From positions 183,748 through 247,747 of the forward strand of contig NW_025963614.1 of the NCBI RefSeq assembly GCF_910591885.1: a DNA stretch of 64,000 nucleotides, in the 5' to 3' direction. A program made the position numbers and the translations under genes. Source of the stretch: Bombus terrestris (lineage: Eukaryota; Arthropoda; Insecta; Hymenoptera; Apidae). Below are positions 12,301-26,139 of this stretch, one piece after another. The notes under the pieces were generated by a model. It saw only the letters and a program-made list of their open reading frames with translations. It did no database searches and was not told the DNA's origin. Each line of letters opens with the position of its first letter. Positions within the stretch are counted from its first letter, which is position 1.

Positions 12301-15170
12301 CACCGTTGGACATCGTTGGACATCGTTGGACATCGTGGGACACCGTTGGACATCGTTGGACATCGCTGAACACCGTTGGACATCGTTGGACATAGTTGGA
12401 CACCGTTGGACACCGTTGGACACCGTTGGACACCGTTGGACATCGGTGGACATCGTGGGACACCGTTGGACACCGTTGGACATCGTTGGACACCGTTGGA
12501 CACCGTGGGACAACGTGGGACAACGTGGGACAACGTGGGACAACGTGGGACAACGTGGGACAACGTGGGACAACGTGGGACAACGTGGGACACCGTTGGA
12601 CATCGTTGGACACCGTGGGACAACGTTGGACAACGTGGGACACCGTTGGACATCGGTGGACATCGTGGGACACCGTTGGACACCGTTGGACATCGTTGGA
12701 CACCGTTGGACACCGTGGGACAACGTGGGAAACCGTTGGACACCGTTGGACACCGTGGGACAACGTGGGACAACGTGGGACACCGTTGGACACCGTTGGA
12801 CACCGTTGGACACCGTTGGACATCGGTGGACATCGTGGGACACCGTTGGACACCGTTGGACATCGTTGGACACCGTTGGACACCGTGGGACAACGTGGGA
12901 CAACGTGGGACAACGTGGGACAACGTGGGACAACGTGGGACAACGTGGGACAACGTGGGACAACGTGGGACAACGTGGGACAACGTGGGACATCGTGGGA
13001 CAACGTGGGACAACGTGGGACAACGTGGGACAACGTGGGACACCGTTGGACAACGTGGGACACCGTGGGACATCGTTGGACACCGTGGGACAACGTGGGA
13101 CAACGTGGGACCACGTGGGACAACGTGGGACAACGTGGGACAACGTGGGACAACGTGGGACAACGTGGGACAACGTTGGACATCGTTGGACATCGTTGGA
13201 CACCGTGGGACAACGTGGGACAACGTGGGACAACGTGGGACAACGTGGGACAACGTGGGACAACGTGGGACAACGTGGGACAACGTGTGACAACGTGGGA
13301 CAACGTGGGACAACGTGGGACAACGTGGGACACCGTTGGACATCGTTGGACAACATGGGACAACGTGGGACAACGTGGGACAACGTGGGACAACGTGGGA
13401 CAACGTGGGACAACGTGGGACAACGTGGGACACCGTTGGACACCGTGGGACACCGTTGGACACCGTTGGACATCGTTGGACACCGTGGGACAACGTGGGA
13501 CAACGTGGGACAACGTGGGACAACGTGGGACAACGTGGGACAACGTGGGACAACGTGGGACAACTTGGGACAACGTGGGACAACGTGGGACACCGTTGGA
13601 CACCGTGGGACACCGTTGGACACCGTTGGACATCGTTGGACACCGTGGGACAACGTGGGACAACGTGGGACAACGTGGGACAACGTGGGACAACGTGGGA
13701 CAACGTGGGACAACGTGGGACAACGTGGGACAACGTGGGACAACGTGGGACAACGTGGGACATCGTGGGACAACGTGGGACAACGTGGGACAACGTGGGA
13801 CAACGTGGGACAACGTGGGACAACGTTGGACAACGTGGGACATCGTGGGACAACGTGGGACAACGTGGGACAACGTGGGACAACGTGGGACAACGTGGGA
13901 CAACGTGGGACAACGTGGGACAACTTGGGACAACGTGGGACAACGTGGGACACCGTTGGACACCGTGGGACACCGTTGGACACCGTTGGACATCGTTGGA
14001 CACCGTGGGACAACGTGGGACAACGTGGGACACCGTGGGACACCGTTGGACACCGTTGGACATCGTTGGACACCGTGGAACAACGTGGGACAACGTGGGA
14101 CAACGTGGGACAACGTGGGACAACGTGGGACAACGTGGGACAACGTGGGACAACGTGGGACAACGTGGGACAACGTGGGACAACGTGGGACAACGTGGGA
14201 CAACGTGGGACATCGTGGGACAACGTGGGACAACGTGGGACAACGTGGGACAACGTGGGACACCGTTGGACAACGTGGGACACCGTGGGACATCGTTGGA
14301 CACCGTGGGACAACGTGGGACAACGTGGGACAACGTGGGACAACGTGGGACAACGTGGGACAACGTGGGACAACGTGGGACAACGTGGGACAACGTGGGA
14401 CAACGTGGGACAACGTGGGACAACGTGGGACAACGTGGGACAACGTGGGACAACGTGGGACAACGTGGGACAACGTGGGACAACGTGGGACACCGTTGGA
14501 CAACGTGGGACACCGTTGGACACCGTTGGACATCGTTGGACACCGTGGGACAACGTGGGACAACGTGGGACAACGTGGGACACCGTTGGACACCGTTGGA
14601 CATCGTTGGACAACGTGGGACACCGTTGGACAACGTGGGACACCGTTGGACATCGTTGGACACCGTGGGACAACGTGGGACAACGTAGGACAACGTGGGA
14701 CAACGTGGGACAACGTGGGACACCGTTGGACACCGTTGGACATCGTTGGACAACATGGGACAACGTGGGACAACGTGGGACAACGTGGGACAACGTGGGA
14801 CAACGTGGGACACCGTTGGACACCGTGGGACACCGTTGGACACCGTTGGACATCGTGGGACAACGTGGGACAACGTGGGACACCGTTGGACATCGTTGGA
14901 CACCGTAGGACAACGCGGGACAACGTGGGACAACGTGGGACACCGTTGGACACCGTTGGACATCGTTGGACATCGTTGGACATCGTGGGACACCGTTGGA
15001 CATCGTTGGACATCGTTGGACACCGTGGGACAACGTGGGACAACGTGGGACAACGTGGGACAACGTGGGACAACGTGGGACACCGTTGGACAACGTGGGA
15101 CACCGTTGGACATCGTTGGACACCGTGGGACAACGTGGGACAACGTGGGACAACGTGGGACACCGTTGGA
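12301..15170. repeat. 2.84-kb tandem duplication, right copy
   Basis: This is the right partner of the block at 9461-12300, longer by two units. Agreement stops at 15170, where the left copy would itself end at about 12310, as expected for a clean tandem duplication. Private changes are few: CATCGCTGAA at 12361 (a G to A change that makes TGA), AACCGTTGGA at 12731 and CACCGTGGAA at 14071. A short third stretch at about 15,800-16,200 matches again at offset 2,820 (CCACGTGGGA at 15931, CAACGTGTGA at 16101, CAACATGGGA at 16171). Confidence 0.87.
14301..14490 (+). other. G-quadruplex motif tract, 19 units
   Basis: One CACCGTGGGA followed by eighteen CAACGTGGGA units with no interruption. This is one of the longest runs of the exact commonest unit and ends at CACCGTTGGA, 14491. 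Confidence 0.58.
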
Positions 15171-17110
15171 CACCGTTGGACATCGTTGGACATCGTTGGA
15201 CATCGTGGGACACCGTTGGACACCGTTGGACATCGTTGGACATCGTTGGACATCGTGGGACACCGTTGGACATCGTTGGACATCGTTGGACACCGTGGGA
15301 CAACGTGGGACAACGTGGGACAACGTGGGACACCGTTGGACACCGTTGGACATCGTTGGACATCGTTGGACATCGTGGGACACCGTTGGACATCGCTGGA
15401 CACCGTGGGACAACGTGGGACAACGTGGGACAACGTGGGACAACGTGGGACAACGTCGGACAACGTGGGACAACGTGGGACAATGTGGGACAACGTGGGA
15501 CAACGTGGGACAACGTGGGACAACGTGGGACAACGTGGGACATCGTGGGACAACGTGGGACAACGTGGAACAACGTGGGACAACGTGGGACATCGTTGGA
15601 CACCGTTGGACACCGTGGGACAACGTGGGACAACGTGGGACAACGTGGGACAACGTGGGACACCGTTGGACAACGTGGGACACCGTGGGACAACGTCGGA
15701 CAACGTGGGACAACGTGGGACAACGTGGGACAACGTGGGACAACGTGGGACAACGTGGGACAACGTGGGACAACGTGGGACAACGTGGGACAACGTGGGA
15801 CAACGTGGGACATCGTGGGACAACGTGGGACAACGTGGGACAACGTGGGACAACGTGGGACACCGTTGGACAACGTGGGACACCGTGGGACATCGTTGGA
15901 CACCGTGGGACAACGTGGGACAACGTGGGACCACGTGGGACAACGTGGGACAACGTGGGACAACGTGGGACAACGTGGGACAACGTGGGACAACGTTGGA
16001 CATCGTTGGACATCGTTGGACACCGTGGGACAACGTGGGACAACGTGGGACAACGTGGGACAACGTTGGACAACGTGGGACAACGTGGGACAACGTGGGA
16101 CAACGTGTGACAACGTGGGACAACGTGGGACAACGTGGGACAACGTGGGACACCGTTGGACATCGTTGGACAACATGGGACAACGTGGGACAACGTGGGA
16201 CAACGTGGGACAACGTGGGACAACGTGGGACAACGTGGGACACCGTTGGACACCGTTGGACATCGTTGGACAACGTGGGACACCGTTGGACAACGTGGGA
16301 CACCGTTGGACATCGTTGGACACCGTGGGACAACGTGGGACAACGTAGGACAACGTGGGACAACGTGGGACAACGTGGGACACCGTTGGACACCGTTGGA
16401 CATCGTTGGACAACATGGGACAACGTGGGACACCGTTGGACAACGTGGGACACCGTTGGACATCGTTGGACACCGTGGGACAACGTGGGACAACGTGGGA
16501 CAACGTGGGACACCGTTGGACACCGTTGGACATCGTTGGACATCGTTGGACATCGTGGGACACCGTTGGACATCGCTGGACACCGTGGGACAACGTGGGA
16601 CAACGTGGGACAACGTGGGACAACGTGGGACAACGTCGGACAACGTGGGACAACGTGGGACAATGTGGGACAACGTGGGACAACGTGGGACAACGTGGGA
16701 CAACGTGGGACAACGTGGGACATCGTGGGACAACGTGGGACAACGTGGAACAACGTGGGACAACGTGGGACATCGTTGGACACCGTTGGACACCGTGGGA
16801 CAACGTGGGACAACGTGGGACAACGTGGGACAACGTGGGACACCGTTGGACAACGTGGGACACCGTTGGACATCGTTGGACACCGTGGGACAACGTGGGA
16901 CAACGTGGGACAACGTGGGACACCGTTGGACACCGTTGGACATCGTTGGACACCGTTGGACACCGTGGGACAACGTGGGACAACGTGGGACAACGTGGGA
17001 CAACGTGGGACAACGTGGGACAACGTGGGACAACGTGGGACAACGTGGGACAACGTGGGACAACGTGGGACAACGTGGGACAACGTGGGACAACGTTGGA
17101 CACCGTTGGA

Positions 17111-17400
17111 CACCGTGGGACAACGTGGGACAACGTGGGACAACGTGGGACAACGTGGGACAACGTGGGACAACGTGGGACAACGTGGGACAACGTGGGA
17201 CAACGTGGGACAACGTGGGACAACGTGGGACAACGTGGGACAACGTGGGACAACGTGGGACAACGTGGGACAACGTGGGACATCGAGGGACAACGTGGGA
17301 CAACGTGGGACAACGTGGGACAACGTGGGACAACGTGGGACATCGTGGGACAACGTGGGACAACGTGGGACAACGTGGGACAACGTGGGACAACGTGGGA
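17111..17400 (+). other. G-quadruplex motif tract, 29 units
   Basis: Twenty-nine GGG units, including CATCGAGGGA at 17281 and CATCGTGGGA at 17341, all keeping the 7-nt loop spacing. The related tract at 19381-19650 has 27 units, so the two copies differ in unit number. Confidence 0.6.
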
Positions 17401-19380
17401 CACCGTTGGACATCGTTGGACACCGTGGGACAACGTGGGACAACGTGGGACAACGTGGGACACCGTTGGACACCGTTGTACACCGTTGGACACCGTTGGA
17501 CATCTTTGGACACCGTGGGACAACGTGGGACAACGTGGGACAACGTGGGAAACCATGGAACAACGTGGGACAACGTGGGACACCGTTGGACATCGTTGGA
17601 CAACGTGGGACAACGTGGGACAACGTGGGACAACGTGGGACAACGTGGGACAACGTGGGACAACGTGGGACACCGTTGGACACCGTGGGACACCGTGGGA
17701 CATCGTGGGACAACGTGGGACAACGTGGGACACCGTTGGACATCGCTGGACACCGTTGGACATCGTTGGACACCGTGGGACAACGTGGGACAACGTGGGA
17801 CAACGTGGGACAACGTGGGACAACGTGGGACAACGTGGGACAACGTGGGACAACGTGGGACATCGTGGGACAACGTGGGACAACGTGGGACAACGTGGGA
17901 CAACGTGGGACAACGTGGGACAACGTGGGACAACGTGGGACAACTTGGGACAACGTGGGACAACGTGGGACACCGTTGGACACCGTGGGACACCGTTGGA
18001 CACCGTTGGACATCGTTGGACACCGTGGGACAACGTGGGACAACGTGGGACACCGTGGGACACCGTTGGACACCGTTGGACATCGTTGGACACCGTGGGA
18101 CAACGTGGGACAACGTGGGACAACGTGGGACAACGTGGGACAACGTGGGACAACGTGGGACAACGTCGGACAACGTGGGACAACGTGGGACAATGTGGGA
18201 CAACGTGGGACAACGTGGGACAACGTGGGACAACGTGGGACAACGTGGGACAACGTGGGACAACGTGGGACATCGTGGGACAACGTGGGACAACGTGGAA
18301 CAACGTGGGACAACGTGGGACAACGTTGGACACCGTTGGACACCGTGGGACAACGTGGGACAACGTGGGACAACGTGGGACAACGTGGGACACCGTTGGA
18401 CAACGTGGGACACCGTTGGACATCGTTGGACACCGTGGGACAACGTGGGACAACGTAGGACAACGTGGGACAACGTGGGACAACGTGGGACACCGTTGGA
18501 CACCGTTGGACATCGTTGGACAACATGGGACAACGTGGGACAACGTGGGACAACGTGGGACAACGTGGGACAACGTGGGACACCGTTGGACACCGTGGGA
18601 CACCGTTGGACACCGTTGGACATCGTGGGACAACGTGGGACAACGTGGGACACCGTTGGACATCGTTGGACACCGTAGGACAACGCGGGACAACGTGGGA
18701 CAACGTGGGACACCGTTGGACACCGTTGGACATCGTTGGACATCGTTGGACATCGTGGGACACCGTTGGACATCGTTGGACATCGTTGGACACCGTGGGA
18801 CAACGTGGGACAACGTGGGACAACGTGGGACAACGTGGGACAACGTGGGACACCGTTGGACAACGTGGGACACCGTTGGACATCGTTGGACACCGTGGGA
18901 CAACGTGGGACAACGTGGGACACCGTTGGACACCGTTGGACATCGTTGGACATCGTTGGACATCGTGGGACACCGTTGGACATCGCTGGACACCGTGGGA
19001 CAACGTGGGACAACGTGGGACAACGTGGGACAACGTGGGACAACGTCGGACAACGTGGGACAACGTGGGACAATGTGGGACAACGTGGGACAACGTGGGA
19101 CAACGTGGGACAACGTGGGACAACGTGGGACATCGTGGGACAACGTGGGACAACGTGGAACAACGTGGGACAACGTGGGACATCGTTGGACACCGTTGGA
19201 CACCGTGGGACAACGTGGGACAACGTGGGACAACGTGGGACAACGTGGGACACCGTTGGACAACGTGGGACACCGTTGGACATCGTTGGACACCGTGGGA
19301 CAACGTGGGACAACGTGGGACAACGTGGGACAACGTGGGACACCGTTGGACACCGTTGGACATCGTTGGACACCGTTGGA

Positions 19381-19650
19381 CACCGTGGGACAACGTGGGA
19401 CAACGTGGGACAACGTGGGACAACGTGGGACAACGTGGGACAACGTGGGACAACGTGGGACAACGTGGGACAACGTGGGACAACGTGGGACAACGTGGGA
19501 CAACGTGGGACAACGTGGGACAACGTGGGACATCGAGGGACAACGTGGGACAACGTGGGACAACGTGGGACAACGTGGGACAACGTGGGACATCGTGGGA
19601 CAACGTGGGACAACGTGGGACAACGTGGGACAACGTGGGACAACGTGGGA
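19381..19650 (+). other. G-quadruplex motif tract, 27 units
   Basis: Copy of the tract at 17111-17400 through the 2.25-kb repeat, marked by CATCGAGGGA at 19531. GGG occurs every 10 bases throughout. Confidence 0.58.
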
Positions 19651-20520
19651 CACCGTTGGACATCGTTGGACACCGTGGGACAACGTGGGACAACGTGGGA
19701 CAACGTGGGACACCGTTGGACACCGTTGTACACCGTTGGACACCGTTGGACATCGTTGGACACCGTGGGACAACGTGGGACAACGTGGGACAACGTGGGA
19801 AACCATGGAACAACGTGGGACAACGTGGGACACCGTTGGACATCGTTGGACAACGTGGGACAACGTGGGACAACGTGGGACAACGTGGGACAACGTGGGA
19901 CAACGTGGGACAACGTGGGACACCGTTGGACACCGTGGGACACCGTGGGACATCGTGGGACAACGTGGGACAACGTTGGACACCGTGGGACAACGTGGGA
20001 CAACGTGGGACAACGTGGGAAACCATGGAACAACGTGGGACAACGTGGGACAACGTGGGACAACGTGGGACAACGTGGGACAACGTGGGACAACGTGGGA
20101 CAACGTGGGACATCGTGGGACAACGTGGGACAACGTGGGACAACGTGGGACAACGTGGGACAACGTGGGGCAACGTGGGACAACGTGGGACAACGTGGGA
20201 CACCGTTGGACATCGTTGGACACCGTGGGACAACGTGGGACAACGTGGGACAACGTGGGACACCGTTGGACACCGTTGGACACCGTTGGACACCGCTGGA
20301 CATCGTTGGACACCGTGGGACAACGTGGGACAACGTGGGACAACGTGGGAAACCATGGAACAACGTGGGACAACGTGGGACACCGTTGGACATCGTTGGA
20401 CAACGTGGGACAACGTGGGACAACGTGGGACAACGTGGGACAACGTGGGACAACGTGGGACAACGTGGGACAACGTGGGACAACGTGGGACACCGTTGGA
20501 CACCGTGGGACACCGTTGGA

Positions 20521-22540
20521 CACCGTTGGACATCGTTGGACACCGTGGGACAACGTGGGACAACGTGGGACAACGTGGGACAACGTGGGACGACGTGGGA
20601 CAACGTGGGACAACGTGGGACAACGTGGGACAACGTGGGACATCGTGGGACAACGTGGGACAACGTGGGACAACGTGGGACAACGTGGGACACCGTTGGA
20701 CAACGTGGGACACCGTTGGACATCGTTGGACACCGTGGGACAACGTGGGACAACGTGGGACAACGTGGGAAACCATGGAACAACGTGGGACAACGTGGGA
20801 CACCGTTGGACATCGTTGGACAACGTGGGACAACGTGAGACAACGTGGGACAACGTGGGACAACGTGGGACAACGTGGGACACCGTTGGACACCGTGGGA
20901 CACCGTGGGACAACGTGGGACAACGTGGGACAACGTGGGACACCGTTGGACACCGTTGGACACCGTTGGACACCGTTGGACATCGTTGGACACCGTGGGA
21001 CAACGTGGGACAACGTGGGACAACGTGGGAAACCATGGAACAAAGTGGGACACCGTTGGACACCGTTGGACATCGTTGGACACCGTGGGACAACGTGGGA
21101 CAACGTGGGACAACGTGGGAAACCATGGAACAACGTGGGACAACGTGGGACACCGTTGGACATCGTTGGACAACGTGGGACAACGTGGGACAACGTGGGA
21201 CAACGTGGGACAACGTGGGACAACGTGGGACAACGTGGGACACCGTTGGACACCGTGGGACACCGTGGGACATCGTGGGACAACGTGGGACAACGTGGGA
21301 CACCGTTGGACATCGCTGGACACCGTTGGACATCGTTGGACACCGTGGGACAACGTGGGACAACGTGGGACAACGTGGGACAACGTGGGACAACGTGGGA
21401 CAACGTGGGACAACGTGGGACAACGTGGGACAACGTGGGACAACGTGGGACAACGTGGGACATCGTGGGACAACGTGGGACAACGTGGGACAACGTGGGA
21501 CAACGTGGGACACCGTTGGACACCGTGGGACACCGTTGGACATCGTTGGACACCGTGGGACAACGTGGGACAACGTGGGACAACGTGGGACAACGTGGGA
21601 CAACGTGGGACAACGTGGGACAACGTGGGACAACGTGGGACAACGTGGGACATCGTGGGACAACGTGGGACAACGTGGGACAACGTGGGACAACGTGGGA
21701 CACCGTTGGACAACGTGGGACACCGTTGGACATCGTTGGACACCGTGGGACAACGTGGGACAACGTGGGACAACGTGGGAAACCATGGAACAACGTGGGA
21801 CAACGTGGGACACCGTTGGACATCGTTGGACAACGTGGGACAACGTGAGACAACGTGGGACAACGTGGGACAACGTGGGACAACGTGGGACACCGTTGGA
21901 CACCGTGGGACACCGTGGGACAACGTGGGACAACGTGGGACAACGTGGGACACCGTTGGACACCGTTGGACACCGTTGGACACCGTTGGACATCGTTGGA
22001 CACCGTGGGACAACGTGGGACAACGTGGGACAACGTGGGAAACCATGGAACAAAGTGGGACACCGTTGGACACCGTTGGACATCGTTGGACACCGTGGGA
22101 CAACGTGGGACAACGTGGGACAACGTGGGAAACCATGGAACAACGTGGGACAACGTGGGACACCGTTGGACATCGTTGGACAACGTGGGACAACGTGGGA
22201 CAACGTGGGACAACGTGGGACAACGTGGGACAACGTGGGACAACGTGGGACACCGTTGGACACCGTGGGACACCGTGGGACATCGTGGGACAACGTGGGA
22301 CAACGTGGGACACCGTTGGACATCGCTGGACACCGTTGGACATCGTTGGACACCGTGGGACAACGTGGGACAACGTGGGACAACGTGGGACAACGTGGGA
22401 CAACGTGGGACAACGTGGGACAACGTGGGACAACGTGGGACAACGTGGGACAACGTGGGACAACGTGGGACATCGTGGGACAACGTGGGACAACGTGGGA
22501 CAACGTGGGACAACGTGGGACAACGTGGGGCAACGTGGGA
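20521..22540. repeat. 1,010-bp tandem duplication
   Basis: Positions 20521-21510 repeat at 21531-22520. Shared markers at exactly 1,010 bp are CAACGTGAGA (20831/21841), CAAAGTGGGA (21041/22051), CATCGCTGGA (21311/22321) and four AACCATGGAA boxes (20771, 21031 and 21121 pairing with 21781, 22041 and 22131). A private CGACGTGGGA at 20591 is in the left copy only. The copies are otherwise the same in unit order, which marks a recent event. Confidence 0.88.
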
Positions 22541-25270
22541 CAACGTGGGACAACGTGGGACACCGTTGGACATCGTTGGACACCGTGGGACAACGTGGGA
22601 CAACGTGGGACAACGTGGGACACCGTTGGACACCGTTGGACACCGTTGGACACCGTTGGACATCGTTGGACACCGTGGGACAACGTGGGACAACGTGGGA
22701 CAACGTGGGAAACCATGGAACAACGTGGGACAACGTGGGACACCGTTGGACATCGTTGGACAACGTGGGACAACGTGGGACAACGTGGGACAACGTGGGA
22801 CAACGTGGGACAACGTGGGACAACGTGGGACAACGTGGGACAACGTGGGACACCGTTGGACACCGTGGGACACCGTTGGACACCGTTGGACATCGTTGGA
22901 CACCGTGGGACAACGTGGAACAACGTGGGACAACGTGGGACAACGTGGGACAACGTGGGACAACGTGGGACAACGTGGGACAACGTGGGACAACGTGGGA
23001 CAACGTGGGACATCGTGGGACAACGTGGGACAACGTGGGACAACGTGGGACAACGTGGGACACCGTTGGACAACGTGGGACACCGTTGGACATCGTTGGA
23101 CACCGTGGGACAACGTGGGACAACGTGGGACAACGTGGGAAACCATGGAACAACGTGGGACAACGTGGGACACCGTTGGACATCGTTGGACAACGTGGGA
23201 CAACGTGAGACAACGTGGGACAACGTGGGACAACGTGGGACAACGTGGGACACCGTTGGACACCGTGTGACACCTTTGGACACCGTTGGACATCGTTGGA
23301 CACCGTGGGACAACGTGGGACAACGTGGGACAACGTGGGACAACGTGGGACAACGTGGGACAACGTGGGACAACGTGGGACAACGTGGGACAACGTGGGA
23401 CAACGTGGGACAACGTGGGACAACGTGGGACACCGTTGGACAACGTGGGACACCGTTGGACATCGTTGGACACCGTGGGACAACGTGGGACAACGTGGGA
23501 CAACGTGGGACAACGTGGGACAACGTGGGACACCGTTGGACATCGTTGGACATCGTTGGACATCGTGGGACACCGTTGGACATCGTTGGACATCGTTGGA
23601 CACCGTTGGACACCGTTGGACAACGTGGGACATCGTGGGACAACGTGGGACAACGTGGGACAACGTGGGACAACGTGGGACACCGTTGGACACCGTGGGA
23701 CACCGTTGGACACCGTTGGACACCGTTGGACATCGTTGGACATCGTTGGACATCGTGGGACACCGTTGGACATCGTTGGACATCGTTGGACACCGTTGGA
23801 CATCGTTGGACATCGTTGGACATCGTTGGACACCGTTGGACACCGTTGGACAACGTGGGACATCGTGGGACAACGTGGGACAACGTGGGACAACGTGGGA
23901 CAACGTGGGACAACGTGGGACAACGTGGGACATCGTGGGACAACGTGGGACAACGTGGGACAACGTGGGACAACGTGGGACAACGTGGGGCAACGTGGGA
24001 CAACGTGGGACAACGTGGGACACCGTTGGACATCGTTGGACACCGTGGGACAACGTGGGACAACGTGGGACAACGTGGGACACCGTTGGACACCGTTGGA
24101 CACCGTTGGACACCGTTGGACATCGTTGGACACCGTGGGACAACGTGGGACAACGTGGGACAACGTGGGAAACCATGGAACAACGTGGGACAACGTGGGA
24201 CACCGTTGGACATCGTTGGACAACGTGGGACAACGTGGGACAACGTGGGACAACGTGGGACAACGTGGGACAACGTGGGACAACGTGGGACAACGTGGGA
24301 CAACGTGGGACACCGTTGGACACCGTGGGACACCGTTGGACACCGTTGGACATCGTTGGACACCGTGGGACAACGTGGAACAACGTGGGACAACGTGGGA
24401 CAACGTGGGACAACGTGGGACAACGTGGGACAACGTGGGACAACGTGGGACAACGTGGGACAACGTGGGACATCGTGGGACAACGTGGGACAACGTGGGA
24501 CAACGTGGGACAACGTGGGACACCGTTGGACAACGTGGGACACCGTTGGACATCGTTGGACACCGTGGGACAACGTGGGACAACGTGGGACAACGTGGGA
24601 AACCATGGAACAACGTGGGACAACGTGGGACACCGTTGGACATCGTTGGACAACGTGGGACAACGTGAGACAACGTGGGACAACGTGGGACAACGTGGGA
24701 CAACGTGGGACACCGTTGGACACCGTGGGACACCTTTGGACACCGTTGGACATCGTTGGACACCGTGGGACAACGTGGGACAACGTGGGACAACGTGGGA
24801 CAACGTGGGACAACGTGGGACAACGTGGGACAACGTGGGACAACGTGGGACAACGTGGGACAACGTGGGACAACGTGGGACAACGTGGGACACCGTTGGA
24901 CAACGTGGGACACCGTTGGACATCGTTGGACACCGTGGGACAACGTGGGACAACGTGGGACAACGTGGGACAACGTGGGACAACGTGGGACACCGTTGGA
25001 CATCGTTGGACATCGTTGGACATCGTGGGACACCGTTGGACATCGTTGGACATCGTTGGACACCGTTGGACACCGTTGGACAACGTGGGACATCGTGGGA
25101 CAACGTGGGACAACGTGGGACAACGTGGGACAACGTGGGACACCGTTGGACACCGTGGGACACCGTTGGACACCGTTGGACACCGTTGGACATCGTTGGA
25201 CATCGTTGGACATCGTGGGACACCGTTGGACATCGTTGGACATCGTTGGACACCGTTGGACATCGTTGGA
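22471..25270. repeat. 1,460-bp tandem duplication
   Basis: Positions 22471-23810 repeat at 23931-25270. Markers at offset 1,460 are CAACGTGGGG (22521/23981), AACCATGGAA (22711/24171 and 23141/24601), CAACGTGAGA (23201/24661) and CACCTTTGGA (23271/24731). The left copy has CACCGTGTGA at 23261 where the right has CACCGTGGGA, a private G to T change. Agreement breaks at 23811 versus 25271. Confidence 0.87.
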
Positions 25271-26130
25271 CACCGTTGGACATCGTTGGACATCGTTGGA
25301 CATCGTGGGACACCGTTGGACATCGTTGGACATCGTTGGACACCGTTGGACATCGTTGGACATCGTTGGACATCGTTGGACACCGTTGGACACCGTTGGA
25401 CACCGTTGGACATCGTTGGACACCGTGGGACAACGTGGGACAACGTGGGACAACGTGGGACAACGTGGGACAACGTGGGACATCGTGGGACAACGTGGGA
25501 CAACGTGGGACAACGTGGGACAACGTGGGACAACGTGGGACACCGTTGGACACCGTGGGACACCGTTGGACACCGTTGGACATCGTTGGACACCGTGGGA
25601 CAACGTGGGACAACGTGGGACAACGTGGGACAACGTGGGACATCGTGGGACAACGTGGGACAACGTGGGACAACGTGGGACAACGTGGGACACCGTGGGA
25701 CAACGTGGGACAACGTGGGACAACGTGGGAAACCATGGAACAACGTGGGACAACGTGGGACACCGTTGGACATCGTTGGACATCGTTGGACACCGTGGGA
25801 CAACGTGGGACAACGTGGGACAACGTGGGACAACGTCGGACAACGTGGGACAACGTGGGACATCGTGGGACAACGTGGGACAACGTGGGACAACGTGGGA
25901 CAACGTGGGACAACGTGGGACACCGTTGGACACCGTGGGACACCGTTGGACACCGTTGGACATCGTTGGACACCGTGGGACAACGTGGGACAACGTGGGA
26001 CAACGTGGGACAACGTGGGACAACGTGGGACAACGTGGGAAACCATGGAACAACGTGGGACAACGTGGGACACCGTTGGACATCGTTGGACAACGTGGGA
26101 CAACGTGGGACAACGTGGGACAACGTGGGA

Positions 26131-26139
26131 CATCGTGGG
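26131..26139. other. 9-bp unit CATCGTGGG, loss of one A
   Basis: The final A of a CATCGTGGGA unit is missing. All unit starts to the right are shifted by one base until the next short unit. I see this event only once, so it is private to this place and postdates nearby duplications. Confidence 0.95.

Larger units (their letters stand above)
1..18530. repeat. 5' array domain with CAACATGGGA and CAACTTGGGA markers
   Basis: This part is set apart by private unit variants. CAACATGGGA occurs 18 times (1271, 1371, 2321, 2981, 3071, 3161, 3611, 5011, 6651, 7981, 8661, 10511, 11891, 13351, 14751, 16171, 16411, 18521), in each case directly after CATCGTTGGA, and I find none downstream. CAACTTGGGA occurs about ten times, from 1561 to 17941. 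CATCGGTGGA is limited to 5521-12830. The shared left neighbour of CAACATGGGA suggests that all copies descend from one mutated pair of units spread by duplication. The domain edge is taken from the last marker and is approximate. Confidence 0.75.
16621..19970. repeat. Direct repeat family with 2.25-2.41 kb spacing
   Basis: Rare units pair across this interval. At offset 2,410: CAACGTCGGA (16631/19041) and CAATGTGGGA (16661/19071). At offset 2,250: CATCGAGGGA (17281/19531), CACCGTTGTA (17471/19721) and AACCATGGAA (17551/19801), plus the unusual pair of adjacent CACCGTGGGA units (17681-17700/19931-19950). The offset change of 160 bp falls within a long CAACGTGGGA run, where gain or loss of units is easiest. 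The match ends at about 17,730 versus 19,970. Confidence 0.8.
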
